Shown here in pieces: positions 1-7,692 of a stretch of DNA of 49,448 nucleotides (position 1 is its first letter; every line of letters begins with the position of its first letter). The DNA is taken from NCBI GenBank assembly GCA_902514665.1, contig CABXRS010000007.1, positions 1 to 49,448 on the forward strand, given 5' to 3'. The notes below the pieces were generated by a model, which saw nothing but the letters and a program-made list of their open reading frames with translations, had not been told where the DNA came from and did no database searches. Source of the DNA: an uncultured Pelagibacteraceae bacterium. GTDB lineage: Bacteria; Pseudomonadota; Alphaproteobacteria; Pelagibacterales; Pelagibacteraceae. The translations under genes and the position numbers were made by a program.

Positions 1-463
1 TTACATTTGTAGACTCTAAAGTATTGTGCTCAGCCAAATTTCTGTTCAAATGAGATCCTGGTATGTATTGTAATGGACCATTTTCTTCAGTAACTTCATC
101 AATTGACAACCATACTGTTACCGACTCTAATGGTTTGATAGGCCAGTATTCACCATCTTGGTGCCAAGGAGTTTCTTTGCCGTTTTTTTCTTTTTTACAA
201 AATAATGAGGAACCCCAAAGAATTAAATCTTCTCCTAGTAACTGTTTAACTTCCTCTAAAATTTCTGGATAAAGTGCAAATTCTAAAAATTTACTATCCC
301 TTTCATATAATCCACTTACAAATTCGTTATTCTCATCTTTGTGATCTTCAAGATATCTATTTAAAGCTGAATTTAAATCGTTTATTTTATCTTTGGATAA
401 TTGAGTTGAACTTTTTACCAATCCTTCAGTATTGTAAGTTTTTATTTGACTATCAGATAGCAT
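1..463 (-). CDS. Phytanoyl-CoA dioxygenase (PhyH) family protein, partial
   Basis: A minus-strand reading frame starts with ATG at 463 and runs off the left edge without a stop, giving 154 residues of the N-terminal part. The translated piece contains the segment PWHQDGEYWPI, where H-x-D is the first half of the 2-His-1-Asp iron site of Fe(II)/2-oxoglutarate oxygenases, followed by VTVWLSIDEVTEENGPLQYIPGSH, the usual core of PhyH-family proteins. Family members hydroxylate small metabolites or lipids; the substrate cannot be told. The second iron His and the 2-oxoglutarate Arg lie outside the window. The gene is divergent from the GMC oxidoreductase at 551 with an 87-nt AT-rich spacer between the two starts. 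The plus-strand ORFs in this stretch are shadows. Confidence 0.82.
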   Translation of the reverse strand, partial: MLSDSQIKTYNTEGLVKSSTQLSKDKINDLNSALNRYLEDHKDENNEFVSGLYERDSKFLEFALYPEILEEVKQLLGEDLILWGSSLFCKKEKNGKETPWHQDGEYWPIKPLESVTVWLSIDEVTEENGPLQYIPGSHLNRNLAEHNTLESTNV

Positions 464-550
464 AAATAAAAGTATTAAATATTTATTTTAATGTCAAATT
501 GTACACTAGTTATCTGGATTATTTAAATTTTTTAATTTATAAAACATTTA

Positions 551-2161
551 ATGGAAACTTTTGATTATATAATACTAGGTGCAGGATCAGCTGGATGTGT
601 ATTAGCTAATAGACTTACTGCAAATCCTAAAAATAAAGTTTTACTTATTGAAGCTGGTGGTAAAGATACCTATCCATGGATTCATATACCAGTTGGTTAT
701 TTTAAGACAATGCATAATCCAAAAGTTGATTGGTGTTTTAAAACTGAACCTGATGAAACAATGAATAATAGATCAATAAGATATCCTAGAGGAAAAACTC
801 TTGGAGGAAGTTCATCTATTAATGGTCTTTTGTGGGTAAGAGGACAAAGTGAAGATTATAATATTTGGCGCCAATTAGGAAATACAGGTTGGGGCTGGAA
901 TGATGTGCTGCCCTATTTTTTAAAATCAGAAAATAATGAATTAGGTAAAAGTGAGTTTCATAATGATAGTGGACCAATTACAGTTGCAAACAAAAAAATT
1001 AATCTAAAGCTACTTGATGAATTTCAAAATGCAGCTGAAGAATATGGAATTCCCAAAACAGACGATTTTAATACTGGGGACAATACAGGTATAGGTTTTT
1101 TTCAATTTACGACAAGTTTTAATAAACCTGGTTTGAAGTTAAGATGTAGTGCTGCAAAGGGATATTTAAATCCAGCAAAAAAAAGGTCTAATCTAAAGAT
1201 TATAGTCAATGCTCACGTTCAAAAAATAAATTTTGAGGAAAAAAAAGCTATTGGTGCTAGCTATTATAATGGTGATAAGCTGATTGAGGTTAAAGCTAAT
1301 AAAGAAGTAATATTATCTTCAGGAGCAATTGGTTCCCCCCACATACTTCAAGTATCAGGCATAGGAAATAATGAGAAACTTAAAAAACTTGGTATTGATA
1401 TAGTTCATGAATCTAACGGAGTAGGTTTAAATTTACAAGATCATTTAATGTTTAGACCTGTTTACAAAGTAAAAAATTTAAAATCTTTAAATAGGAAAGT
1501 TGAGAGTATATTTGGAAGGTTTATGATGGGTCTTGAATATATTTTAAATCAAAGTGGGCCTGTTACAATGGGTGCTAGTCAAGTTTGTGGTTTTGTTAAA
1601 AGTGATCCTTCAAGAGCAACTCCAAATTTACAGTTTCACGTCTCCCCAGTTAGTACAGATATTTTGGGAGTAACTCCTATGCATGATTTTGAAGGTATAA
1701 CTCCTACTGTTGCAAATGTTAGACCTACAAGTAGGGGTGAAATTAATATTGTAAGTGCTGACAGCAGAATTTATCCAAAAATTAAAATGAACTACCTTTC
1801 GACTGACGAAGACAGAAAAGTAGCTGCAGAAGGTTTAAAAATAATTCGTAAAATAATGCTAGAAACGGAAACCTTTAAAAAATATGAACCTGAAGAATAT
1901 AGACCAGGTATTCATATAACTGACGATGAGGAATTAGTAAAAGAAGGATCAAATTTTACCCAGACAATTTTTCACCCAGTTGGAACATGTAGAATGGGTC
2001 AAGATGAAATGTCAGTGGTTGACGAAAAACTAAGAGTTAGAGGTGTAGATAATCTTAGAGTAATCGATGCTTCAATAATGCCAAATATAACATCAGGGAA
2101 TACAAATGCTCCAACAATAATGATTGCAGAAAAAGGTGCAGACATGATACTACAGCAATAA
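551..2161 (+). CDS. GMC-family FAD-dependent oxidoreductase (choline/alcohol dehydrogenase-like)
   Basis: The 536-residue length is normal for glucose-methanol-choline oxidoreductases. The N-terminus has the FAD Rossmann motif ILGAGSAGCVLANRL, then GMC signature 1 around GKTLGGSSSINGLLWVRG and signature 2 SSGAIGSPHILQVSGIG. The C-terminal part has FHPVGTCRMG, which carries the catalytic His, and a late NAPTIMIAEKGADMI segment. It should oxidise an alcohol with FAD. Choline, another osmolyte-derived alcohol or polyethylene-glycol-type alcohols are all possible, and the sequence does not decide. The TAA stop overlaps the ATG of the TerC-type gene by one base (TAATG), so the two are translationally coupled. 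It is first in a run of four genes. Confidence 0.9.
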   Translation: METFDYIILGAGSAGCVLANRLTANPKNKVLLIEAGGKDTYPWIHIPVGYFKTMHNPKVDWCFKTEPDETMNNRSIRYPRGKTLGGSSSINGLLWVRGQSEDYNIWRQLGNTGWGWNDVLPYFLKSENNELGKSEFHNDSGPITVANKKINLKLLDEFQNAAEEYGIPKTDDFNTGDNTGIGFFQFTTSFNKPGLKLRCSAAKGYLNPAKKRSNLKIIVNAHVQKINFEEKKAIGASYYNGDKLIEVKANKEVILSSGAIGSPHILQVSGIGNNEKLKKLGIDIVHESNGVGLNLQDHLMFRPVYKVKNLKSLNRKVESIFGRFMMGLEYILNQSGPVTMGASQVCGFVKSDPSRATPNLQFHVSPVSTDILGVTPMHDFEGITPTVANVRPTSRGEINIVSADSRIYPKIKMNYLSTDEDRKVAAEGLKIIRKIMLETETFKKYEPEEYRPGIHITDDEELVKEGSNFTQTIFHPVGTCRMGQDEMSVVDEKLRVRGVDNLRVIDASIMPNITSGNTNAPTIMIAEKGADMILQQ

Positions 2162-2754
2162 TGTTTGCTGAATTATTTGCTCCTGAACAAATAGCAATCT
2201 TAACACAAATAATTTTTATTGATCTAGTTTTAGCTGGAGATAACGCAATTATCATTGGTATGGTTGCATCTAAATTTCCACCAGAACAAAGAAAGAAAGT
2301 TATTTTCTGGGGAATTGGCGGAGCTGTAATCTTAAGAATAATATTAACTCTTCTTACAGCTTATCTTTTACAGATCACAGGTTTAAGGCTTATTGGAGGA
2401 TTACTATTACTTTATATCGTCTATAAACTCTACGTTGATGTTATCAAAGGATCAGAAAGAGATGAAAATATTAATGTAGATAAATCAAGTTTTTTAAAAG
2501 CAATTTGGACAGTTCTTTTAGCTGATTTTACAATGAGCTTAGATAATGTTTTAGGTGTAGCTGGTGCAGCCGGAGACCATTATAGCCTTCTTGTATTTGG
2601 ACTAGTTTTGTCAATTATTTTGATGGCAACTGCAGCAACTTTAATTTCTGGATGGATAAAAAAATACAAATGGATAGCTTGGATAGGGTTATTAGCTATA
2701 TTAGCAGTTGCAGTTGAGTTGATTTATACAGATATTAAAATATTGTTCTTATAA
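2161..2754 (+). CDS. TerC / YjbE-family integral membrane protein
   Basis: A 197-residue polytopic membrane protein with about seven hydrophobic segments. Two acidic motifs typical of TerC-family proteins lie inside membrane segments: DLVLAGDNAIIIGMVA near the N-terminus and DFTMSLDNVLGVAGAA in the second half. These form an internal repeat and are thought to bind a metal ion. Family members of the YjbE/MeeY type export manganese or insert metals during membrane-protein metalation; the TerC name comes from tellurite resistance. It is coupled by TAATG overlaps to both the GMC gene upstream and the SDR gene downstream. A direct link to those enzymes is not evident. Confidence 0.87.
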   Translation: MFAELFAPEQIAILTQIIFIDLVLAGDNAIIIGMVASKFPPEQRKKVIFWGIGGAVILRIILTLLTAYLLQITGLRLIGGLLLLYIVYKLYVDVIKGSERDENINVDKSSFLKAIWTVLLADFTMSLDNVLGVAGAAGDHYSLLVFGLVLSIILMATAATLISGWIKKYKWIAWIGLLAILAVAVELIYTDIKILFL

Positions 2755-3512
2755 TGTATCTTCAAAAAATAAATCTCAAAAAAAAATATGCTTTAGTGAC
2801 TGGAGCAGGAAAAGGACTTGGAAGAGCTTGCTCTATTGCATTGGCAGAGGCGGGAGCAACTGTAATTGGTCTAAGTAGGACTAGATCTGATTTAGATAAA
2901 CTAGAAAAAGATATCAAAAAAGTTAAAGGAAAAATCATAAAAATTCAATGTGATGTAATGAATTATGAAGATCTAAAGGAAAAATTAAATAAAATTAAAA
3001 TTATTGATATTTTGGTTAACAATGCTGGCACAAATATTCCAGAACCTTTTGAAAAAATAAAGCAATCTAGTATGAACTATTTAGTAGATTTAAATCTCAA
3101 AGCTGCGTTCAATGTTGCTCAATTAACTGTAAAAAAAATGTCTAAAAATAAAAAAAGACCTGGTTCGATTATCAACATGTCTTCTCAGCTTGGTCATGTT
3201 GGAATGATTGGAAGAAATGTTTATAATATGACTAAATTTGGTATAGAGGGTTTAACAAAAGGAATGGGTGTAGAGTTAGCAAAAAAAAATATAAGAGTTA
3301 ACTCAGTAGCTCCAACATTTGTTGAAACCCCAATGGTAAAAAAATTTTTTAAAAATACTAAATTTAAAAAAATGGTTTTAGGAAAAATTCCAGTCGGAAA
3401 AGTTGCATCAGAGAGTGATATTGCCACAACAGTTTGCTTTTTAGCTTCTTCTGCTTCCTCAATGATTACTGGAACATCAATTATAATAGATGGTGGATGG
3501 ACAGCTCAATAA
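2754..3512 (+). CDS. SDR-family NAD(P)-dependent oxidoreductase
   Basis: A 252-residue classical short-chain dehydrogenase. Visible motifs in order are the cofactor loop VTGAGKGLGRA near residue 15, NNAG around residue 90, the catalytic Ser in IINMSSQLGHVG, the YNMTK catalytic Tyr/Lys pair near residue 160, and the C-terminal ITGTSIIIDGGWTAQ. Arg follows the glycine-rich motif in GLSRTRSD, which often goes with NADP(H) preference. The closest functional type is a gluconate 5-dehydrogenase or 3-oxoacyl-ACP-reductase-like enzyme; the substrate is unknown. It starts in a TAATG overlap with the TerC-type gene. Its last 16 nt are overlapped by the M23 peptidase gene. Confidence 0.88.
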   Translation: MYLQKINLKKKYALVTGAGKGLGRACSIALAEAGATVIGLSRTRSDLDKLEKDIKKVKGKIIKIQCDVMNYEDLKEKLNKIKIIDILVNNAGTNIPEPFEKIKQSSMNYLVDLNLKAAFNVAQLTVKKMSKNKKRPGSIINMSSQLGHVGMIGRNVYNMTKFGIEGLTKGMGVELAKKNIRVNSVAPTFVETPMVKKFFKNTKFKKMVLGKIPVGKVASESDIATTVCFLASSASSMITGTSIIIDGGWTAQ

Positions 3513-4297
3513 TTTATAGAATTTTTTTAGTTTTATTATTTTTAACACCCCCAGCATATGCAATTGAGTTCCGAGGAAAATTTTTACAGGGTCATTTCAT
3601 ACTTGGCATCACTAATCCTAATGCCAAAATTTTTGTTGGAAAAAAAGAGGTAAAGGTATCAAGTAATGGAGATTTTGTTTTTGGAATTGATAGAGATCAA
3701 AAATATGATCTTACTTTTACCAAAATTCTTCACGGGGAAAAAACAATAATTACTAAAAAAGTTATAAAAAGGAAATATAATATTCAAAGAATTGATGGAC
3801 TTGAGGAAAGTAAGGTCACTCCACCTGAATCAGTTTATAAAAGAATTAAAAAAGAAAATAATGCTATAGGGAAAGCAAGAGCAATAAATTCAAATCTACA
3901 ATTTTTTAAAGAAAAATTTATTATGCCTGTCGAAGGAATTATCAGTGGTGTTTATGGAAGTCAAAGAATTTTAAATGGTAAACCTCGATGGCCTCATTAT
4001 GGAATTGATATAGCTGCTAAACAAGGAACAATGATTAAGTCTTCTGGATCAGGAATTGTTACAATGGCAGAAGATGATTTATATTATACTGGAGGCACGG
4101 TTATTATGGATCATGGACATGGCATATCCTCGATATATTCTCATTTAGAAAATGTACTTGTTTCTGTTGGAGATGAAATAAATCAAGGTGATATTATAGG
4201 AACTGTAGGTTCAACCGGTAGATCAACAGGACCTCATCTCGATTTTAGAATTAACTGGTTTCAGACTAGGCTAGATCCAATGACTGTATTAAATTAG
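3497..4297 (+). CDS. M23-family peptidoglycan endopeptidase-like protein, secreted
   Basis: The ATG at 3497 gives a clean signal peptide (MDSSIIYRIFLVLLFLTPPAYA) and a 266-residue product, so it is preferred over the longer frame opening at 3434. The C-terminal half is a LytM/M23 domain. HYGIDIAAKQGT holds the zinc His and Asp, SSIYSHLENV holds the second catalytic His, and STGPHLDFRINWF replaces the usual H-x-H with H-L-D. In LytM numbering the catalytic His of the pair is kept and the zinc-ligand His becomes Asp, a substitution found in a subset of proteobacterial M23 proteins. The N-terminal 120 residues look like a beta-rich periplasmic region. It is probably a cell-wall hydrolase or an activator of one. 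Confidence 0.85.
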   Translation: MDSSIIYRIFLVLLFLTPPAYAIEFRGKFLQGHFILGITNPNAKIFVGKKEVKVSSNGDFVFGIDRDQKYDLTFTKILHGEKTIITKKVIKRKYNIQRIDGLEESKVTPPESVYKRIKKENNAIGKARAINSNLQFFKEKFIMPVEGIISGVYGSQRILNGKPRWPHYGIDIAAKQGTMIKSSGSGIVTMAEDDLYYTGGTVIMDHGHGISSIYSHLENVLVSVGDEINQGDIIGTVGSTGRSTGPHLDFRINWFQTRLDPMTVLN

Positions 4298-4335
4298 ATT
4301 TCAGATCTTGCTCTAAAAAGTTAAATAAAACTTTC

Positions 4336-5328
4336 CTATCGGGTAGATAAGAATTTATTTAATACTTTTGCAATCTCAAAATGACCTTTTTTATTAGGAT
4401 GATCATCAATAATAAAATATTGAGATTTTTTTAAAGGAATTAAGACATACTTAATTTGATTATTGCTTTTAGGAAAATTAATTACTTTTTGCCAAGGCTG
4501 AACAGGTAAAAAAACAATGATATTCTTCTCATTTAAATTTATATTGTCTTTTATTACCTTCTCTAGATATTTTTTATCTATATCAAAATTTATTAACTCT
4601 AAATTTTTATCTCTGAAAATTACATCAATTATATCTGAAAAAAATAAACGAATAGAGCTCTTAAAATTTCCTAGTATAAATTTAATATTACTAGATTTGA
4701 GACTTGTATCGCGAAAAGTTTTTATAAAATCTTTTTCTAAATAAACTTTTTTAAAATCTAATTCTTTATTTTCTCCTAAATCGTTTATATGATATTGAAT
4801 TATAACAGTTTTACTATTATCATAATAAGGACTTAGTTTTAATTTTTTAATCTCTCTAACAGTGCCATAGCTGGAAACTCCCATATTAAATACTTTTCTT
4901 TTTGATATTTTTTCTAATTGGTATGAAAAAGTTTCGTTATCATTTACCCCCCATCCCATCGCAATTGAGTCACCTAATACTATAATAGGGTTATTATTTT
5001 CTAGATTTTTTGAAGACAAATCATTAATTCTTATGAAATCATTAAAATTCAAAATTGTATCGAATTCTGGATTCGAAAATTTACACTCTCCTAATCTAGG
5101 CTTATAAAATAAATCTTTATCGAAAGTTGTGCAGTCATTTTTATACTGCCAAATATTTCTTTGTCCTTTAAAATATATTTTTTTTTGAATACTTTTTACC
5201 CAAAACCAATCATATGTTTTTCCTTTAAGCAAAGAAAGATAGCTGAATGTAAAAACGACAAAAGTTATTAATAAATAATTACAAAATATAACTAATATTA
5301 AAAAAATTATTTTTTTTAAATTAATCAA
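4336..5328 (-). CDS. Membrane-anchored SGNH/GDSL hydrolase-like protein
   Basis: This is a roughly 330-residue protein with an N-terminal transmembrane segment and a large extracytoplasmic domain. The block I motif is VLGDSIAMGWGVNDNETFSYQL (Ser nucleophile), and the terminal DDHPNKKGHFEIAKVL supplies Asp and His. No ATG precedes the membrane segment. The frame is open back to a TTG at 5406, but the TTG at 5328 overlaps the carbamoyltransferase stop by 8 nt, has an AAAGAG about 7 nt upstream, and is the better start. It is the last gene of the xsc-sxtJ-sxtK-sxtI run. SGNH proteins of this type often sit beside NodU-type carbamoyltransferases. It may transfer or remove an acyl or carbamoyl-linked group on a surface glycan, but that is inference. 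Confidence 0.72.
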   Translation of the reverse strand: MINLKKIIFLILVIFCNYLLITFVVFTFSYLSLLKGKTYDWFWVKSIQKKIYFKGQRNIWQYKNDCTTFDKDLFYKPRLGECKFSNPEFDTILNFNDFIRINDLSSKNLENNNPIIVLGDSIAMGWGVNDNETFSYQLEKISKRKVFNMGVSSYGTVREIKKLKLSPYYDNSKTVIIQYHINDLGENKELDFKKVYLEKDFIKTFRDTSLKSSNIKFILGNFKSSIRLFFSDIIDVIFRDKNLELINFDIDKKYLEKVIKDNINLNEKNIIVFLPVQPWQKVINFPKSNNQIKYVLIPLKKSQYFIIDDHPNKKGHFEIAKVLNKFLSTR

Positions 5329-7156
5329 GCTCAAACTCTTTAATATAATTTTTCTTAAGTTCCTGATTTTGTTTTTTTTTATCCAAAATACAATTACCGA
5401 TAACAAGATAATCTAACTCTGTTCCCATAAAACAATTAAAAGCATCAACAGGTTTATTCACAATAGGCTCACCTCTAACGTTAAATGATGTATTAACTAC
5501 AACAGGACATTTTGTTTTTTCTTTAAATTTTAAAACTAAATCACGATAAGGCTTGTTAGTCTTTTCTGTAATGGTTTGAATTCTTGCAGAATAATCAACA
5601 TGGGTAACTGCGGGAATTTCTGATCTCTTAATATTAAGTTTTTCAATTCCAAAAAGTTTTTGTTGATCTTTTGTCATCTCTATCTTTTTTTTGGTATTTA
5701 TTTCCGATACCAACAACATGTAAGGACTATCAATATTCATATCAAACCAATCTTGCAAATCCTCTCTTAAAATAGATGGTGCAAATGGTCTAAAACTCTC
5801 TCTATACTTAACTTTTAAGTTAAGATTTTTTTGCATTTTTTCAGATCTTGGATCGCCTAAAATAGATCTTCCACCTAGTGCTCTTGGTCCAAATTCCATT
5901 CTTCCTTGAAACCATCCAATAGCTTTTTCTGAAGCTAAGTAGGTTGCAGTCATATTAATCATTTCGGTATAAGAAAAGGTTTCAAAAACTGCACCAATTG
6001 ATTTTAATTCATTTTCAATTTGATTTTGAGAATATTCAGGACCTAGATAAGAGCCTTTCATGCTATCATTTAAATCAACAATTCTCTCGTTATTTTGATC
6101 TTCATACCAAAAAGCTAAAGCAGCACCTAAAGACCCTCCTGCATCACCTGCAGCTGGCTGTATCCAAATATTTTCAAATATATTTTCTTTTAATATTTTT
6201 CCATTTGCTACACAATTTAAAGCAACTCCTCCTGCCAAACAAAGATTTTTAATTTTATATTCTTCACGAATTGACTTTGCTAATTTGATCATTATTTCCT
6301 CTGTAACTTTTTGGATAGATGCAGCTATATCCATATGAAATTGGGTAATTTTTTCTTTTTGAGGATCTCTTGGTTTACTGCCAAACAAATTGTCAAATTT
6401 ATTACTAGTCATTGTAAGACCAGTTGCATAATTAAAGTATTTTTGATCTAACCTGAAAGTTCCATCTTTTTTTACATCTATAATTTGTTTTATTTTGTCT
6501 TCGTAAATAGGATTGCCGTATGGAGCTAGCCCCATTAATTTATATTCACCACTATTTACTTTAAATCCAGTGTAATAAGTAAACGCTGAATAAAGAAGAC
6601 CAAGAGAATGTGGAAAATGAATCTCTTTTTTAATATCTAGTTTATTTCCACTGCCTATAGCTACAGTTGTGGTTGCCCATTCACCAACACCATCAGCAGT
6701 TAAGATTAAAGCTTCTTCAAATGGTGAGGGGTAAAATGCACTTGCTGCATGACTTAAATGATGATCAGAAAAAAAAATATTTTTATCAGATTCATAATTT
6801 TTATCGTGTAATTTTAACTTATTAAACAAAAAATTTTTTTGAAATAACTTTTCTTTGATCCATAATGGCATTGCTTTTGCAAATGAAACAAAACCTTTTG
6901 GAGCAAATGCTACATAAGTTTCTAACAATCTTTCAAATTTTAAAAAAGGTTTTTCGAAAAAAACAATTTGATCAACTTCACTTAATTTTAAATTTGCAAA
7001 TCTTAAAACAAATTCAATTGCATTATAAGGATAACGTGGATCATGTTTTTTTCTAGTAAATCTTTCTTCTTGTGCTGCAGCAATTATTTTTCCATCTTTT
7101 AAAATACATGCGGCACTGTCATGATAAAATGCAGAAATACCTAATATAGAAGTCAC
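5321..7156 (-). CDS. NodU/CmcH/SxtI-type O-carbamoyltransferase
   Basis: The 611-residue product matches the two-domain NodU/TobZ architecture. The N-terminal Kae1-like domain opens ILGISAFYHDSAACIL and has AAAQEERFTRKKHDPRYP and the metal-binding DHHLSHAASAFYPSPF. It also has the ATP-loop ADGVGEW and the segment LCLAGGVALNCVANGKI. The C-terminal YrdC-like half contains EFGPRALGGRSILGDPR, FRPFAPSILRE and CPVVVNTSFNVRGEPIV. The family moves a carbamoyl group from carbamoyl phosphate via carbamoyl-AMP to a hydroxyl on a sugar or natural product. The start is GTG at 7156, one base after the stop of the 49-aa SxtK-like gene; no ATG is available nearby. With the two upstream small membrane genes it reproduces the sxtI-sxtJ-sxtK grouping. 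The acceptor substrate is unknown. Confidence 0.9.
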   Translation of the reverse strand: MTSILGISAFYHDSAACILKDGKIIAAAQEERFTRKKHDPRYPYNAIEFVLRFANLKLSEVDQIVFFEKPFLKFERLLETYVAFAPKGFVSFAKAMPLWIKEKLFQKNFLFNKLKLHDKNYESDKNIFFSDHHLSHAASAFYPSPFEEALILTADGVGEWATTTVAIGSGNKLDIKKEIHFPHSLGLLYSAFTYYTGFKVNSGEYKLMGLAPYGNPIYEDKIKQIIDVKKDGTFRLDQKYFNYATGLTMTSNKFDNLFGSKPRDPQKEKITQFHMDIAASIQKVTEEIMIKLAKSIREEYKIKNLCLAGGVALNCVANGKILKENIFENIWIQPAAGDAGGSLGAALAFWYEDQNNERIVDLNDSMKGSYLGPEYSQNQIENELKSIGAVFETFSYTEMINMTATYLASEKAIGWFQGRMEFGPRALGGRSILGDPRSEKMQKNLNLKVKYRESFRPFAPSILREDLQDWFDMNIDSPYMLLVSEINTKKKIEMTKDQQKLFGIEKLNIKRSEIPAVTHVDYSARIQTITEKTNKPYRDLVLKFKEKTKCPVVVNTSFNVRGEPIVNKPVDAFNCFMGTELDYLVIGNCILDKKKQNQELKKNYIKEFELD

Positions 7157-7157
7157 T

Positions 7158-7307
7158 TTAAAATATAGTATAAATAAATGGAGCTACAGCAGAACCTTGA
7201 CTCAAAACAATTAGTCCTCCAAATAAAACAAGTACAAAAATAATTGGGATTAGCCAGTATTTTTTTCTAACTTTGAGAAACTCCCAAAATTCTTTTATAA
7301 AACTCAT
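7158..7307 (-). CDS. DUF5989 / SxtK-like small membrane protein
   Basis: This 49-residue reading frame is absent from long-ORF calls. It starts MSFIKEFWEFLKVRKKYWL, continues with one hydrophobic helix (IPIIFVLVLFGGLIVL) and ends SQGSAVAPFIYTIF. The pattern of WEFLKVRKKYW, membrane helix and QGSAVAPFIYT is the signature of the DUF5989 family, which occurs next to NodU-type carbamoyltransferases. The stop of the SxtJ-like gene lies one base before its ATG, and its own stop lies one base before the GTG of the carbamoyltransferase, so all three are coupled. It is probably a membrane partner of the carbamoyltransferase; its molecular role is not known. Confidence 0.88.
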   Translation of the reverse strand: MSFIKEFWEFLKVRKKYWLIPIIFVLVLFGGLIVLSQGSAVAPFIYTIF

Positions 7308-7308
7308 A

Positions 7309-7692
7309 TTAAAATTGATTTTTCATCTTACTTTTTGGTTCACTTTTTTCAATCCAATATGATTTATGCTTATTAAACTTAAGATTTAGAAGGTCTTTTT
7401 TAAGCATTTTCATTAGTAAACCTATTGGTGTTACTACTAAAAAAAAGATTATACCCATTATTAATGGAGAAATTATTTTTCCAAGATAAATTCCAAATTT
7501 AAACCAAGCTTTATTTAGGGGTGTTAGTATTTTCGAATTAATTAATCCCAGAATTAAAAAAATAAGTGAAATAATTACAGCCCAAACTCTAATTTCAGAA
7601 TTATTAATTAAAGGGAATAAAGCGATGATAAAAAAAACAATAAAAAAAACTATTCCAAAACTTTTATTAGAACCTATTTTAATCTCATCCAT
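7309..7692 (-). CDS. SxtJ-family membrane protein
   Basis: A 127-residue protein with three or four hydrophobic segments. It has a conserved middle (LTPLNKAWFKFGIYLGKIISPLIMGIIFFLVVTPIGLLMK) and a short basic C-terminal tail. This pattern and the position directly upstream of an SxtK-like peptide and a carbamoyltransferase identify it as SxtJ-like. SxtJ is a protein of unknown function first noted in cyanobacterial saxitoxin clusters, but it is common beside carbamoyltransferases in other bacteria. Its ATG lies inside the end of xsc (8-nt overlap, ATGGATGA), so it depends on xsc translation. Saxitoxin synthesis is not implied, because none of the toxin-specific genes are present. Confidence 0.85.
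   Translation of the reverse strand: MDEIKIGSNKSFGIVFFIVFFIIALFPLINNSEIRVWAVIISLIFLILGLINSKILTPLNKAWFKFGIYLGKIISPLIMGIIFFLVVTPIGLLMKMLKKDLLNLKFNKHKSYWIEKSEPKSKMKNQF

Noticed and set aside
63..465. Two plus-strand frames at the left edge.
   Set aside because: They are shadows of the minus-strand PhyH-type gene, which has family motifs.
3434..3496. A longer N-terminus for the M23 peptidase, and similar extensions at 9532, 36110, 36222, 36786, 41806 and 49107.
   Set aside because: Each extension removes a signal peptide or family N-terminus, or runs into a neighbouring gene or operator; the internal ATG fits better.
4317..4334. A short AAAGTT/AACTTT hairpin between the M23 and SGNH genes as a terminator.
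   Set aside because: Only six A/T-rich pairs. It is too weak to call in this base composition, though it could contribute.
4336..7692. A saxitoxin biosynthesis cluster.
   Set aside because: Only the SxtI/J/K-like genes are present. These occur widely without toxin genes; no SxtA, SxtG or other toxin-specific genes are seen.
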